Origin: Lucinisca nassula
Lineage: Eukaryota; Mollusca; Bivalvia; Lucinida; Lucinidae
Direction of reading: 5' to 3'
Length of the DNA stretch: 64,000 nt
Assembly (NCBI GenBank): GCA_963580285.1
Contig: OY757024.1
Coordinates: 125,116,045 to 125,180,044, forward strand
This document shows positions 21,435-32,077 of this stretch, in pieces. The first letter of the stretch is position 1; each line of letters opens with the position of its first letter. The translations under genes and the position numbers were made by a program. The notes beneath the pieces are model-generated. The model saw nothing but the letters and a program-made list of their open reading frames with translations. It ran no database searches and had not been told where the DNA came from.

Positions 21435-21800
21435 GGTCAGAACATAAATTTCACGGATTTCCTTGCCTGGTGTGCAAGAATGAGTACTAATCAGGGTTAA
21501 TCCTAGAGAATGGGATTGTGACTCTGTTTCTCAAAGAATGGCTGTATGTATGGCGGGGTTGGAATTTTACTTGGCTGTTTTGTATTTTATAAAACATGAC
21601 CAAAGTAGAAATCTGTCTTCGTTTTTCAAGATTTGGGAGGTTAAGCTTTGAAAGCAATGAACAACCAAAAAGGGGACGAATCAGAATGATCAACTTAACA
21701 ACATATCTTATTAGGGAAAGAATCAGAACCACCAACGCAAAACACGAAGGAACCACAGAAAAAGCACCGACTTGGAACGGATTAAGTGATCAAAGAAACA
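21435..21800 (-). pseudogene. C-terminal fragment of a LINE reverse transcriptase ORF
   Basis: On the minus strand the frame ending at 21487 reads LNLPNLEKRRQISTLVMFYK, then IQNSQVKF and RNRVTIPFSRINPD. The LxLPxLExRRxxxxLxMFYK phrase is characteristic of the region after the RT domain in many LINE ORF2 proteins. Upstream sequence back to about 21800 does not keep the frame. The clade is not assigned. Confidence 0.55.
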
Positions 21801-21826
21801 TAATAAATAAATAAATAAATAAATTC

Positions 21827-22058
21827 AGCACGCAAACACGTCTATATGACTTTGACCCCCTTTAACCCCACTTTTATACAGTAAAACTGGGGTTTATAAT
21901 GGCGTATTTTTCCCTCATTTCTGTTCAAAAACATAGATTTTGGGTACTCGTTAGAACCGTTTCGCCTAGTCGGTCCAAATGGGTACCCAAAATATATGTT
22001 TTTAGCTGAAATATGAAACGTTTTAGGTGGTAAACTTTTCAATATATTTGAATATGTG
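21827..22058. mobile_element. Fold-C element, diverged
   Basis: CACGCAAACACGTCTATATG, ACCCCACTTTTATACAGTAA, a decayed centre GAACCGTTTCGCCTAGTCGG, and a right arm ending AATATATTTGAATATGTG. The right terminal CGTAATG is lost. Confidence 0.7.
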
Positions 22059-22218
22059 TAAATGAACAAAAAATAAAACACAGCGACAAATGAAACTATG
22101 ATAAAGTTCTGGAAGACAAACAACACTTAAAACCAGCTGCAGGAAAGTGAACTGATGCAACACAGTTGCCGCTGCAAATGCTGAACTCACCATAGATGGA
22201 AAAGATCCTCCTTGGTAC

Positions 22219-22460
22219 AGGGGCCAGTTGTTCAAAACTAACAACGTCGTTAGTTAACGTATAGTTAAAACTTTGATAATTTAATATGATAAATATGCTA
22301 ATATTTTTGCTGAAAAATGTGAGCAGCTTTTGCAAATGCAAAAGCTGCTCACATTTTTCAGCAAAAATACCAGAATATTAGATATTGTACTTACTAGACA
22401 GTTAACAATTTGACAATTAACGAGCTCGTTAAGCTAACAAGTCTTTTAACAACTGGCTCC
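22219..22460. mobile_element. MITE-M with perfect central hairpin
   Basis: Inverted ends GGGGCCAGTTGTTCAAAA and TTTTAACAACTGGCTCC, inner AACGTCGTTAGTTAACG and AACGAGCTCGTTAAG. The centre is a perfect 32-bp-arm hairpin (22303-22334 against 22337-22368). A solitary end of the same kind, AACAACTGTAATGGCATCGT then ACACTGGCCCTG, lies at 22695-22737. Confidence 0.75.
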
Positions 22461-22575
22461 AGATATTCAAAGCATCATTAGCATAGCGAGCTCGGTCGTA
22501 GTGAAAATGTTAACTGTTTTTGTAAGTTCAGCATGTGATACTCTGGTATTTTTGGTGAAATTAGCATTTGCAGTG

Positions 22576-22606
22576 GGACGTTAAACCTCAAATCAAACAA
22601 ACAAAC
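22576..22606 (+). mobile_element. SINE-2 tail only
   Basis: GGGACGTTAAACCTCAAATC followed by AAACAAACAAAC. It is the extreme 3' end of SINE-2 with the body absent. Confidence 0.65.
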
Positions 22607-23131
22607 ATTTGCAAAATGCTACTCATATTTTTTTTTCATCAAAAATATTACGTACCATTTTGTCATCTTAAATGATCAAAGTTTAAACGATAATTTAACA
22701 ACTGTAATGGCATCGTTAGTTTTAAACACTGGCCCTGATTAATGAGTTAGTGTCGGAATTAGACAGGTATTAATTACTCCTGCAAGTAAACAAGTATGAC
22801 ATATCATCACAGAAGAGATCGGCAATAAGCCAGAACTAACCAAAAATGTTAGGATATCATCCACTTGATTGTCTTATCAAATATTAAACCCGAGAAAGTG
22901 CCCCTTAAACGTCTCTTAGAATATGTCCAATGTGATATATCAGTATTAGACCCCAAATAATTGCAGTGTTTATACTAGAATCAGCAGCGTAATTCCGTTC
23001 AAGACTGTCATTAAACACATGCATGTGTTGGCATTTTGTAAAAATACAATTATAGTAAGATGCCTGAATCCTTTAGAAAGGTATTCACATACATGGACCA
23101 ACTGTCTGTTGTATGGCATTTGCTCGTGCAT

Positions 23132-23478
23132 AGTAGAATAGAAGTAACGGCAATGATGAGGAATAAATACAAATACCCCACGCCACCCATCATCCCGTCA
23201 TAGACACCAAAGGGAGAGAAACACAAGCATAAAATAACTTCAATATGCTGTAAACTTAACAAGCGGAAACAGGACAGTTACTTTCCCTCAAAACGGCCAA
23301 ACGGCTATCCAAAATAAAAAAGATACATACATGCAAAAACGAACTATAACATTAATAAACCACAACCAAAGAACTGCCTTGGAACGATCAGTAAAACATT
23401 TTAATGGTTAGGGGGAGGGCTTAAATCGACTTGAGGTGGCCACACCCCTCATACTTTACGTGGCTGCAACCCTCAACC
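23132..23478 (+). repeat. Rep-E copy, diverged
   Basis: AGAATAGAAGTAACGGCAAT, CACCAAAGGGAGAGAAACAC, GGACAGTTACTTTCCCTCAA, CCTTGGAACGATCAGT and CTTAAATCGACTTGAGGTGG. Confidence 0.75.
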
Positions 23479-24509
23479 CTGTACCGGATGTTAAGGGATC
23501 GTCATGCTACGAGTATATTTATCCTAAGTTGCATGAGGTTTGGCCGCTTGTTCCTTTAATGGTTTGAAGTTATCAAGTCCCTTCGGAAATAAACTAGCAT
23601 GGCACTAGAATAACACTTCTGTCCATCATAACAATTTTTATGACAGCGAAGAATTTGACATTTCTGATGAATGTGGATGTAGTGGAGCGCCAATGTCTGT
23701 AAAATGCGATTGCAAAGGAATTGTGTACTTGTCAGGTGTAACAGCTTGGCGTTCGTCCATAAGCGCTTTATTTCCTGGACATTTCTATCAGAATACATTG
23801 ACGAACGCTACAAAAAAGTCTCACCCGAAGCGGTAAGAGCTTAAGAAAGTGAATAAAAACGGAAATAATAATAACACCGCATAAACCTTAACTTTACCAC
23901 ATGCTTGCCACTGAACCTGAAAATTTTCTAGGTGTAAAAATTAAAAAAAAAAAGATTCGGTCAAGAATTTATGAAATTTCGCCTCATCCCCATGGTGGTC
24001 CAAAAGTGCCAGTTCAATTAAAGAGCCCGTGCATGACAAAATCTACAAGAAGTCTTGCGCGACCAGCGATGACTCAGATCAGCCTGTGTATTCACACAGA
24101 CTGACCAGAGTCGTCGCTTTTCGATTGTACCTACTGCAGGCTAATATCTATGCAAAGAGACATAAGCAAAAGGTCTTGTGGACGAGTGCGCAGGTTGATT
24201 TGAGTCTCTGCTGGTCGCACCGATCTTATCGAGGTTTTGGCATGTGCCGGCTCATTTATAAGCCTAGGTCACGTGTTCCTTGGGATATTTTGTTGACAAA
24301 GGCTTCTTCTGTTGTGCTTTATTATTATGAACCCTATTTGTTCCAAATGCAATCCCCAAATTTAGAGGTCACAGGCTGTGTTATCTTTAAAATTGATTCG
24401 GAAAATGGAGTTCTGTGGCGTCTGATCCGGGCCTGCACTGTTTGCCGGGGTACCCGTTTAAGGGTTTCCAGTACAAAATCCTTCATATTTTTTCGTACCC
24501 GAAACCGGA
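23479..24509. other. No gene recognised
   Basis: About 1 kb without a supported feature apart from an Hp-F half at 24419-24453 (TCTGATCCGGGCCTGCACTG). A 181-codon frame at 24029-24574 runs into repeat sequence and has no recognisable domain. Confidence 0.4.
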
Positions 24510-24570
24510 GTACCATGGAAAAACCACCTGACCTTCCGTTGCAGAACTTGGCGTCTCACCTATGTTTGGG
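24510..24570 (-). mobile_element. SINE-5 fragment
   Basis: ACCACCTGACCTTCCGTTGC and CTTGGCGTCTCACC match the middle of the SINE-5 copy at 46533-46758. Confidence 0.5.
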
Positions 24571-24770
24571 GTAAAAATAAGAAAAAAATATAACAACTGT
24601 TCATCCGAAAAATGACCGCCCTGCTAGCATTCTACATAAATCTACAGCGGGCCGTTAGCGGCCCGTCAGCTACCCTGACGGGCCGCTAACGGCCCGCTGT
24701 AGATTTATGTAGAATGCTTACTGGGCGTATGGAGATAAGAAAAATCGTACCCGGGTGTGTTATCGTAATG
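24566..24770. mobile_element. Fold-D element, rearranged
   Basis: Left remnant AAAATAAGAAAAAAATATAA, right end AAATCGTACCCGGGTGTGTT followed by ATCGTAATG. The normal centre is replaced by an unrelated perfect hairpin (24627-24717). Confidence 0.6.
24627..24717. repeat. Perfect 43-bp-arm palindrome
   Basis: AGCATTCTACATAAATCTAC...GCCCGTCAG at 24627-24669 is exactly the reverse complement of 24675-24717, with the 5-base spacer CTACC. The inner part is GC-rich (GCGGGCCGTTAGCGGCCC). Confidence 0.95.
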
Positions 24771-24998
24771 TACATATACATATCAGTTGGCGTTAATGGA
24801 TCCCTTGTTCAAAGCATCGTAGGTAGTGGTCAGGGGCGAGTTGTTTATTTTACGGATTTGTTTACCTGAAGACTTTGGCAGTGCTGTAGTTTGCAGAATA
24901 CAAATCGAGATGCCCAGGAAATGCCACAGAATACAGACTACGAATGACACTTACAGGGGGGGCGAACAAAACATTTCCCAATAAAGAACATACCCAAC

Positions 24999-25201
24999 CA
25001 TCACGTGAACAAATCCGTGAAGGGAACACCACTCAAACCCCACTTTATACTAAGGAAACTTAGTTTTACGGCGGTAAACATTATTTCGTGATCCATGACA
25101 TAGGTTGAGGCGGTTCTAACTTTAGCATAAATAAGAAATAAATATCAGGTATTTTCACCAGAAATTGGAGATGGGAAAAATGCATATCTATGTACGTAAT
25201 G
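24999..25201. mobile_element. Fold-D element, shortened centre
   Basis: CATCACGTGAACAAATCCGT, AAACCCCACTTTATACTAAG, a one-sided centre GAGGCGGTTCTAAC, and a right arm ending CATATCTATGTACGTAATG. The left half of the central palindrome is deleted. Confidence 0.75.
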
Positions 25202-25719
25202 GAAACACAAGATTCTCTCTCTAGGGAGATAAAAAGGCGACCATGCATGAAAAACATGGGCTGTTTTAACGTAATACTATCTGGTTACCAGTGTTGGTAA
25301 CGTTAACGAACAGTAAATAGGCATAGTATTGTTTTTTTTTTTTTTCTTTTCGATGGCCTATATTTACAAGTAAACGACAAAACTTACAAATATTGTAGCA
25401 TGAATATGTATACGCTAACGTGAAGGCAGTCCTTCACTTTCCACAATGTAAACATTAGCTTCAGCCCTAAGAGTACATATCAGATTACTATAGCAATAAA
25501 TTCCCTGCTTCTCAACAATTAACTTTAACAATTTTTTTCTCTTATCAGCTCCAGATGTTTATCATCACTCTTAGCATAACAGAGTCCTGTACCACAAATA
25601 TCTATTTACTGCAGAGGTACATCTGAAAATCTTAATCCATTTTAATTTTGTTTGTGGAAAGATAAATAAATTATTTTCATAAAAAAAATAATAATAATAA
25701 ATATAGAAGTTGCAGAGAA
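25202..25719. other. No feature found
   Basis: AT-rich, with a T run at 25331-25345; nothing supported. Confidence 0.4.
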
Positions 25720-26130
25720 AGTATATATTGATAAGACCTAACCAACTTGTCTAATGCCTGATTTCTTTATTATAATAGCCTCGCCGAGGCAAAATTTTCA
25801 CCAACTGATATGGATGTTTAATTTTCAAATGCTAGGAATTATTTGATTATTTTTGGCAGGCAGATGTATATTGACAAGATATAACCAGTCCTATTGTTAA
25901 ATCCCAGATTTCTTCATTAATTATCCTCGCTGAGGCAAATTTTTCACCAACTGATTATGGATGTGTAATTTTCAAACGCTAGCGATTATTTGATAATTTT
26001 TGACAGGCAGATGTATATTGACAAGTCATATTGTTTGATGCCATATTCTCTTACAAATAGCCTCGCTGAGGCAAAATTTTCACCCATTATTGACAAATTT
26101 TGGAATGCAGATGTATATCAGTAATATTGT
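25720..26130 (+). repeat. Tandem array T1, about three units of 140 bp
   Basis: GCCTCGCYGAGGCAAAATTT at 25778, 25924 and 26060 marks the period (146 and 136 bp). Each unit also has AGATGTATATTGACAAG and CTGATTATGGATGTGTAATT. A further GCCCTGCTGAGGCTAAATTT at 27644 suggests the LINE at 26150-27610 landed inside the array. Confidence 0.8.
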
Positions 26131-26149
26131 TTCAAGGTTGATGCATTGG

Positions 26150-27610
26150 AACGGGGCAACTACCGTGGTCTCAAGCTGACAGAACAGGTCATGAAAGTCC
26201 TGGAGAGGATTGTGGATGGCCTCATTAGGCAGTTGGTGTCCATCGACGATTCCCAGTTTGGGTTCGTCCCAGGAAGAGGCACAACAGATGCAAGTTTTGT
26301 TGTATAGCAGCTGCAGGAGAAGAATCTGGCGGCCAACAAGATACTCTACATGGCTTTTATAGACCTGGAGAAGGAATTTGATCGAGTGCCTCGGAAAGTC
26401 ATCTGGTGGGCACTAAGAAAACTTGGAGTGGACGAGTGGATTGTGCGACTGGTCCAAGGGATGTATGCTAATGCTCGGAGGAGTGAAGAATTCTAAGTGA
26501 AGGTGGGTGTTCATCAAGGCTCTATTCTCAGCCCACTGCTTTTCATCATTGTGCCTGAAGCCTTGTCATGTGAGTTCCGCTCTGGAGCCCCTGGGAGGAC
26601 CTGTATGCTGATGACCTTGTCATCATAGCTGAATCCCTTGAGGAATGTGTCAGGAGGCTCTTAACTTGGAAAGACGCAATGGAGGCGAAAGGGCTGAGAG
26701 TGAATGCAGGAAAGACAAAGATCATGATCTGTGGCTCAGGTCTGGACCTCCTGCAGAGTACAGGCCAGTTCCCTTGCGCTGTATGTCGCACTGGAGTGGG
26801 CGGCAACAGTATCTTTTGTAATGGCTGCAAGTTCTGGGTGCACAAGAAATGCAGTGGGCTTAAGCGCTTGATAGAGAACCCTCATTACAGGTGTACACGG
26901 TGCCAAGGAACTGCACGACCCTTAGATGGCAGACCACAGAGGGAAGTCAAAGTTGGATCGACAAGCTGGAGGTTACAGCTTCCTTTTGCTACCTAGGTGA
27001 TATGCTCTCAGCAGCGGGTGGTTGTGACCTTTCAACCACATCACGTGTGAAAACAGCCTGGAAGAAATTCAAGGAGTTGCTACCAGTTCTCTCTTCCCGC
27101 CACCCCTCCTTCAAGATACGTGGCCGCGTGTACAGCTCTTGCGTGCAGAGCGCAATGCTCCATGCCAGTGAGACATGGCCATTGACAAAGCCAAACCTCC
27201 AACGTCTTCAGCGGAATGACAGGACAATGATCAGACAGATTTGCAATGTCAAGCCACAGGACACTGTCACCATCAGGTTCAGTGAGTTACTTGAGCGTCT
27301 TGGCATTGAGGACCTGGACCTCATCCTGAAAGAGAGAAGGCTCCGCTGGTATGGACATGTAGAACGCTCCAACGGTGCAGTCAAGACTGCCTGTGACATA
27401 CAGGCAGGTGGAAAGCGGGGGCCTGGAAGGCCCAAGATGACCTGGAAGCAGCTGACAAAAAGAGATTGCAGAGAATGGAAGCTCTCTGCTATCGATACTC
27501 ATGATAGACAGACCTGGAGATCTCGTGTAAGATTTGCCATGCGTGCAGCAAGCCAGCTACCTGGAAGGAGGCCCACTTATGTGGACATTGCCCCTGTACC
27601 TGCACGTTAA
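26150..27610 (+). pseudogene. Non-LTR retrotransposon ORF2 fragment with PHD-like finger
   Basis: LINE reverse transcriptases copy element RNA at the nicked target. The frame from 26155 shows NYRGLKLTEQVMKVLERIVD, QFGFVPGRGTTDA, FIDLEKEFDRVPRKVIWWAL (RT motif with the first catalytic Asp) and HQGSILSPLLF. After a frameshift near 26595 comes LYADDLVIIAES, the YADD active site. Then KGLRVNAGKTKIM, and a PHD-like Cys4-His-Cys3 cluster, CAVC-x10-CNGC-x4-H-x2-C...CTRC, at about 26779-26911. After a second frameshift near 26955 a C-terminal domain follows: LEVTASFCYLGDMLSAAGG, SETWPLTKPNLQRLQRND and RLRWYGHVERSNGA, ending at 27608. In-frame stops: TAG 26305, TAA 26494. The 5' endonuclease region is missing. 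It is a dead, 5'-truncated copy. Confidence 0.85.
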
Positions 27611-27699
27611 CCAAAAATCCGTTGATGATGATGATGATTGTTTGAAGCCCTGCTGAGGCTAAATTTTAAGTATAACTTCCAAACCCTAGGATTCAGTTT

Positions 27700-27960
27700 T
27701 CAGTCGGTGAATTTATTCACAAGACTTAAGTCATCGTCCGTGGTTTCAGCTTTCAAACTAGGGTTTTAATTTCTGTTCCTTTATAACCGCCGTTTTAACG
27801 CCGTCTGCACAATAAATGCTTAAACCACAGTTTTAAAGTTGAAACCATGGTTTAAAAAATTAGTGTGTAGTTTTTCTTTGAAAGCGTAGTTTGAAGTTTT
27901 TTAGCCCTGGTTTGAAAACTTCAAATTAGGGTTTCATGTTCAAACCGTGGTTTAAAGATA
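27700..27960. repeat. Cluster of AAACC/GGTTT half-palindromes
   Basis: At least seven motifs of the type AAACYNNGGTTT within 260 bp, for example GAAACCATGGTTTAAA near 27840 and CAAACCGTGGTTTAAAG near 27940, plus AAACTAGGGTTTTAAT and AAATTAGGGTTTCA. Spacing is irregular. No coding frame. Confidence 0.6.
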
Positions 27961-28070
27961 AATTGTTCAATTTGCTTCCCATACATAACTCCATCATAAG
28001 TAATTACAGAGTTATTTCCCTTTCAAATTTTTGCAATATTAAGCTTGTCCGGAGCATATCTATGAAAATA

Positions 28071-29651
28071 TACTACTCAAAGTTTGATAGGGATCACTTT
28101 TTATATACCAAATTTCGCACTGAAAATTTAAAATTTCTTGACAGAATTTGTACTCGGTATATTGGTAAATATCTTAAACAGAAAATCATGTGCAGTTCAG
28201 TACTCATAAAAGTGCACACTTCTCACACTTCGCAAATGAATTCATGCACCCCCAAAACCTTGCGTAGCACTGCTTTCCAACAGACCAATCAAACTTGTCA
28301 GTGTTCCTTTACCAAGCGTAAAATGGACTTCATTTGAGTTTGTGAAACACTAAAATGCCTAGAGGACAATTAAGAAACCGTTTGAGCCCCGAAGAAATGA
28401 ATCGTGGTGTCGGAATGTTGGAATCTGGCGTCTCTCAACGTCGTGTTGCTGGGATTCTGAATGTGTCTCAGAGCGTGGTTTCCCTAATGTGGAGTCGGCA
28501 TCTTACCCATGGAAATCCTTCACACAGACACGGCGGGGTCGAGAAAGGGCCTCAACTCAACGTCAGGGCCGTTTCTTGTTGATTCAGTCTCGACGTCAAC
28601 GGTTCCTGAACGCTGCGCGTTTGCATAACGAACTTAGGAACGGAACTGGAGTACGAATTTCTACACAAACTGTCAGAAACGGGCTCCACAAGTTCGGACT
28701 TAATGCCATGAGGCCTGCTGTACGTGTTCCGTTGACGAGACAGCACGTGCTAGACCGGTTGGACTTTGCCAGAACTCACGTCAGGTGGACGGTTCGTGAC
28801 TTGACGCCAGTACTGTTTACTGAGGAGTTCAGATTCTGTCTGAACTTCACTTATAAACGTCAATTAATGTGGCGAATGTCTAAAGAGCGATTCGATGACT
28901 TGGATGTGGCAGAGCATGATCGCTAGGGAAAGGGGTCAGTCATGGTTTGGGCTGGGATAAGCTTGAACGGTAACAATGGCTTGTACGTCGTTGAAAACGG
29001 AACGTTAATGGCAGTGAGGTACTGTAATGATATTCTTGATAAGTTTGTGAGACCATATGCAGATGCTATCGGCCTGGACTTTATTCTGATGGACGATAAT
29101 GCCCATCCAAACCGTGCCAACGTCACTGATTCCTATGTGGAACGTGAGACAATCGTTCGTATGGACTGGCCTACTCGGTCACCGGACTTAAATCCGATTG
29201 AGCGTGCGCAGGACATGCTTCAGCGTGCTGTTTCAGACCGACTTGTGCATCCGAGGACTTTACAGGAGCTCAAAGATGCATTGGTTGCTGAATGAAAGCT
29301 GATTCAACAAAACCGGTTACAGACTCGGATTACGAGCATGCACATGCGACGTCGTACTGTAATTGATGCCCGTGGACGCCATACACGTAATTAGGCACGT
29401 TTTTCTAAACAAATTTGGAAATTTGTGAAAAATCAGTTGTCCAAATCCCTTCGTGTTACGGCAAATTTTGGGGGTGCCAAGACGGTTGCTGTTGTCATGC
29501 TTGAATGCAGTACCAGCTGACAAAATTAATCACTAGGTTTTGTGAAGGATACGTGTTCTATCATTATGTATCAAATTTGGATTCAGCTGATTAATTCATC
29601 CAAAAATTAGTTTACATTAAAAAAGTGATCCCTATCAAACTTTGAGTAGTA
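28071..29651 (+). mobile_element. Tc1-like transposon, complete with intact ends
   Basis: Perfect 32-bp terminal inverted repeats at 28071-28102 and 29620-29651 (TACTACTCAAAGTTTGATAG...), each flanked by TA (28069-28070 and 29652-29653). Length is 1581 bp. The single transposase inside is broken. Confidence 0.95.
28355..29394 (+). pseudogene. Tc1-like transposase (DD34E type), broken
   Basis: Starts MPRGQLRNRLSPEEMNRGVG with an N-terminal helix-turn-helix (SGVSQRRVAGILNVSQSVVS). A frameshift near 28530 moves to the frame of RGRERASTQRQGRF, followed by LNAARLHNELRNGTG and the catalytic domain. The first catalytic site, usually LFTDESRF, reads LFTEEFRF, so the essential Asp is Glu. The later sites are intact: MDDNAHPNRA and SPDLNPIE, spaced DD34E. 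In-frame stops: TAG 28924 just before GKGSVMVWAGIS, and TGA 29293 where Trp is expected. The tail RRRTVIDARGRHTRN ends at 29394. The product would be inactive even without the stops. Confidence 0.9.
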
Positions 29652-30180
29652 TATTAAAGCTAATTTAGTGGATAGAGGATCATGTGGGGAATTGCAGAAT
29701 AACCCCGGCCTGTCACCCGTATTTATGGAGTTGCTTCCCTTCTTAATATTTGCAATGAAAAGCTTGTCCAGAGCATAAGGAATTAAATGTAGCTTGATAC
29801 CTTGATAGAGGACCATCAGAGGAAGTGCAAAGTGCAAGAAGCGTAACTCTGTCACAAGTAATTACAGCGCTATTACCCTTTCTAAATGTGCAATAGTTCG
29901 CTTGTCCATAGTATACCACTGAAAGTATAGGAGGTAAAGAAATGAAACTTGGTACACTGACAGAGAGCCCTGAAGTGCAAGGACCATAAACTAGTCAGCA
30001 GTATTTATGGAGTTACTTTCCTCCTTAATTTTTTAAATAAAATGCTTGTCCGGGGAATATCTCTGAAAGTACAGAAGGAAATTAAATGAGACTTGCTACT
30101 TTGATAGATGGCCATTAGAAGAAGTGCACAGTGCAGGCAAAGAAGCCTTAGCATCGGTCTGTTCATCCATCTGTCCATTT

Positions 30181-30770
30181 GGAGATATCTATCATAATTA
30201 GACCCTGATCCATGCCTTATTTTTTTTAAATGATTTTTACAGTATTTGTTCAAAAAGAAGGGAACAAAAGAAAAAACTGAGTTTATTTATGGTCTACGAC
30301 TATGGTTTAGGAGCAACAGGCCTTGCAAGGAAATGGCCTATTTTTGCATTCTTTGCTGCTGAATGAAAATGATGATTACGCATATGACGATGACCCTATC
30401 CTATAGGCCACAGCCCCATCCCAACCCAGAATCTTTGGACTCTGGTGAAAAAGTAAAAAATATGCACACCAATGACCACTCCAATTTTACTATATATATT
30501 AAGTCAGAAGGGGCCTTTACCCTTAAACTATCATGGTAATTCCTCAAAAGACAACAATTCTGGGTTTTTCCTTTTCTTTCTCAGAAAAAAATGCGGCTTG
30601 ACTTTTCGTATGATTTGTCTCTTGGGCCTGCACATGAAAAGTCTGGCAACGAAAATTAAGAGAGAGAAAAAAAGACTTTTCATTATCGTCTGCCTGTTGA
30701 GATTGTTGCTTTATTAGTTTATTACAGTTGGAAACTATGACAAGCCTTTTTACTATTTATGGTAGATTTC
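30181..30770. other. No gene or repeat recognised
   Basis: About 590 bp; the 81-codon frame at 30472 has no motif. Confidence 0.4.
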
Positions 30771-31047
30771 AGATATCTTACATATTATATACGATATATT
30801 ATATAAGATATCTTATATACATGTATCATATAAGATATCATATATAAATAAGATATATAAATAATATATCTTATATCTCAAATAAGATATCTTATATAGG
30901 ATATAAAAAAGGCCGTATAAAATATCTAAATCATCAATATGATATCTTATATAGCATATAGAATATCTGATATTTTGTATGGGATATTAGCTATTATTAG
31001 GTATCTTATATGGAAAAGTGGTTATCTGAATTATCCAAACATATAAG

Positions 31048-31048
<1 letters not shown>

Positions 31049-31134
<86 letters not shown>
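31049..31134. repeat. (ATCT)n microsatellite
   Basis: About 21 uninterrupted 4-base units. On the minus strand it is the (GATA)n tail of SINE-4. Confidence 0.95.
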
Positions 31135-31136
<2 letters not shown>

Positions 31137-31442
31137 CGAATACTGCCTACGCCCTTGCGGGCATTTTCGGCAGGTGTACATTATGTACACTCGAGATTTA
31201 CAGGATGAAAGCCTACACAGTAACCATGTAGTTACTGTAGGGATCTTTAACCTGCACATGGGATGGTTCTCCCTGGGGCCTCCAGTTAACGTCCCGATCT
31301 GAAGGATGGCGCACTTTATGACATTAATCCCTGCAAATGATGCCAGTGGAGCCTGTTCAGATACCGAAATTTTATCACCGCTGCCAGGGATCGCACCCGG
31401 AACCTCTAGCATCAGAGGCAAGTGCACTAACCACTGAGCTAT
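31135..31442 (-). mobile_element. SINE-4 copy (tRNA-headed, GATA tail)
   Basis: On the minus strand it begins ATAGCTCAGTGGTTAGTGCA (A box) and has GGTTCCGGGTGCGATCCC (B box region) near 31385-31410. It then runs through GATGCCAGTGG-complement text to CGAATACTGCC-complement and the GATA repeat. Flanking ATATAAGAT/ATAAAAGATAT may be its target duplication. Confidence 0.8.
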
Positions 31443-31752
31443 AATGCTATAAAAGATATATACTATAAAAGATATCTGCTAAATAAGATATCATATATAA
31501 TATATTAGATACATGTATCTTATGTTGTAAATAAAATATTTTATAGATATCCTTTATATTTGGATAAATCAGAAATCTTATATTCCATAGTAGATCAGAG
31601 CTTTCAATAGCTAAGGATCCCATCCTCATTTAACTAGCGAAGACTATCACACTGCACAGCTGCACAGACTGATCTTAGACTTTGCTGTGTGCACATGTAA
31701 ACTGAAGGCATAGCTAAGTCTATATAGTAAATATATGCATGCATCTGAATCT

Positions 31753-32065
31753 TTGTTTGTTTGTTTGATTTGCGGTTTAACGTCCCCGTCAACAATGTAA
31801 AGGTCATTTTGGAGACGTTGCTTCCAATTTTGTGGGACTGGGACTTTTACGCGACAATGAGGTGAAATGACATCTAAAGCTCTGCCGCCCAATGAAACCA
31901 ATAGGGTTTATAAGCACGGACGGTCCTACTCACACCGCTTTACCAGGGCAGGCTTAGATCGTCTAATGGATTTACCAATACTCGTGTGCGGGTCGGTTTC
32001 AGCTCTGCGTGGAAGCACCATGCAGCCCATCTATTTCTTCAAGCCCCAATGCCCCCCCCCCCCCA
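31753..32065 (-). mobile_element. SINE-2 copy with perfect 12-bp TSD
   Basis: GCATCTGAATCT at 31741-31752 recurs at 32066-32077. A small duplication GGGACTGGGACTTTTAC is present in the body. The 5' end is a C run (GCCCCAATGCCCCCCCCCC). Confidence 0.9.
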
Positions 32066-32077
32066 GCATCTGAATCT

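Larger units (their letters stand above)
27960..30180. repeat. Tandem array T2 interrupted by a Tc1 element
   Basis: Degenerate units of about 140 bp with GGAGTTRCTTYCCTTCTTAA and AGCTTGTCCRGAGCATA at 27975-28060, 29727, 29866 and 30008. The Tc1 element (28071-29651) splits the first visible unit. The style is common in mollusc intergenic DNA (from general knowledge). Confidence 0.7.
30771..31560. repeat. AT-rich GATATCTTATAT palindromic satellite, split by SINE-4
   Basis: Many overlapping palindromes built from GATATC, CTTATATAAG and TATATA at 30771-31047 and again at 31443-31560. The SINE-4 copy and its GATA microsatellite lie in the middle. Confidence 0.7.

Noticed and set aside
24029..24574. 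181-codon open frame
   Set aside because: No recognisable domain, and it runs into a SINE-5 fragment and a Fold-D element. Its length is compatible with chance.
26679..26996. Independent small PHD-finger gene
   Set aside because: The finger lies between RT and C-terminal LINE motifs on the same strand; it is part of a broken ORF2.
31010..31231. Repetitive SIYL/YLSI reading frames, also at 54675-54971
   Set aside because: They translate the (ATCT)n microsatellites and SINE-4 sequence.
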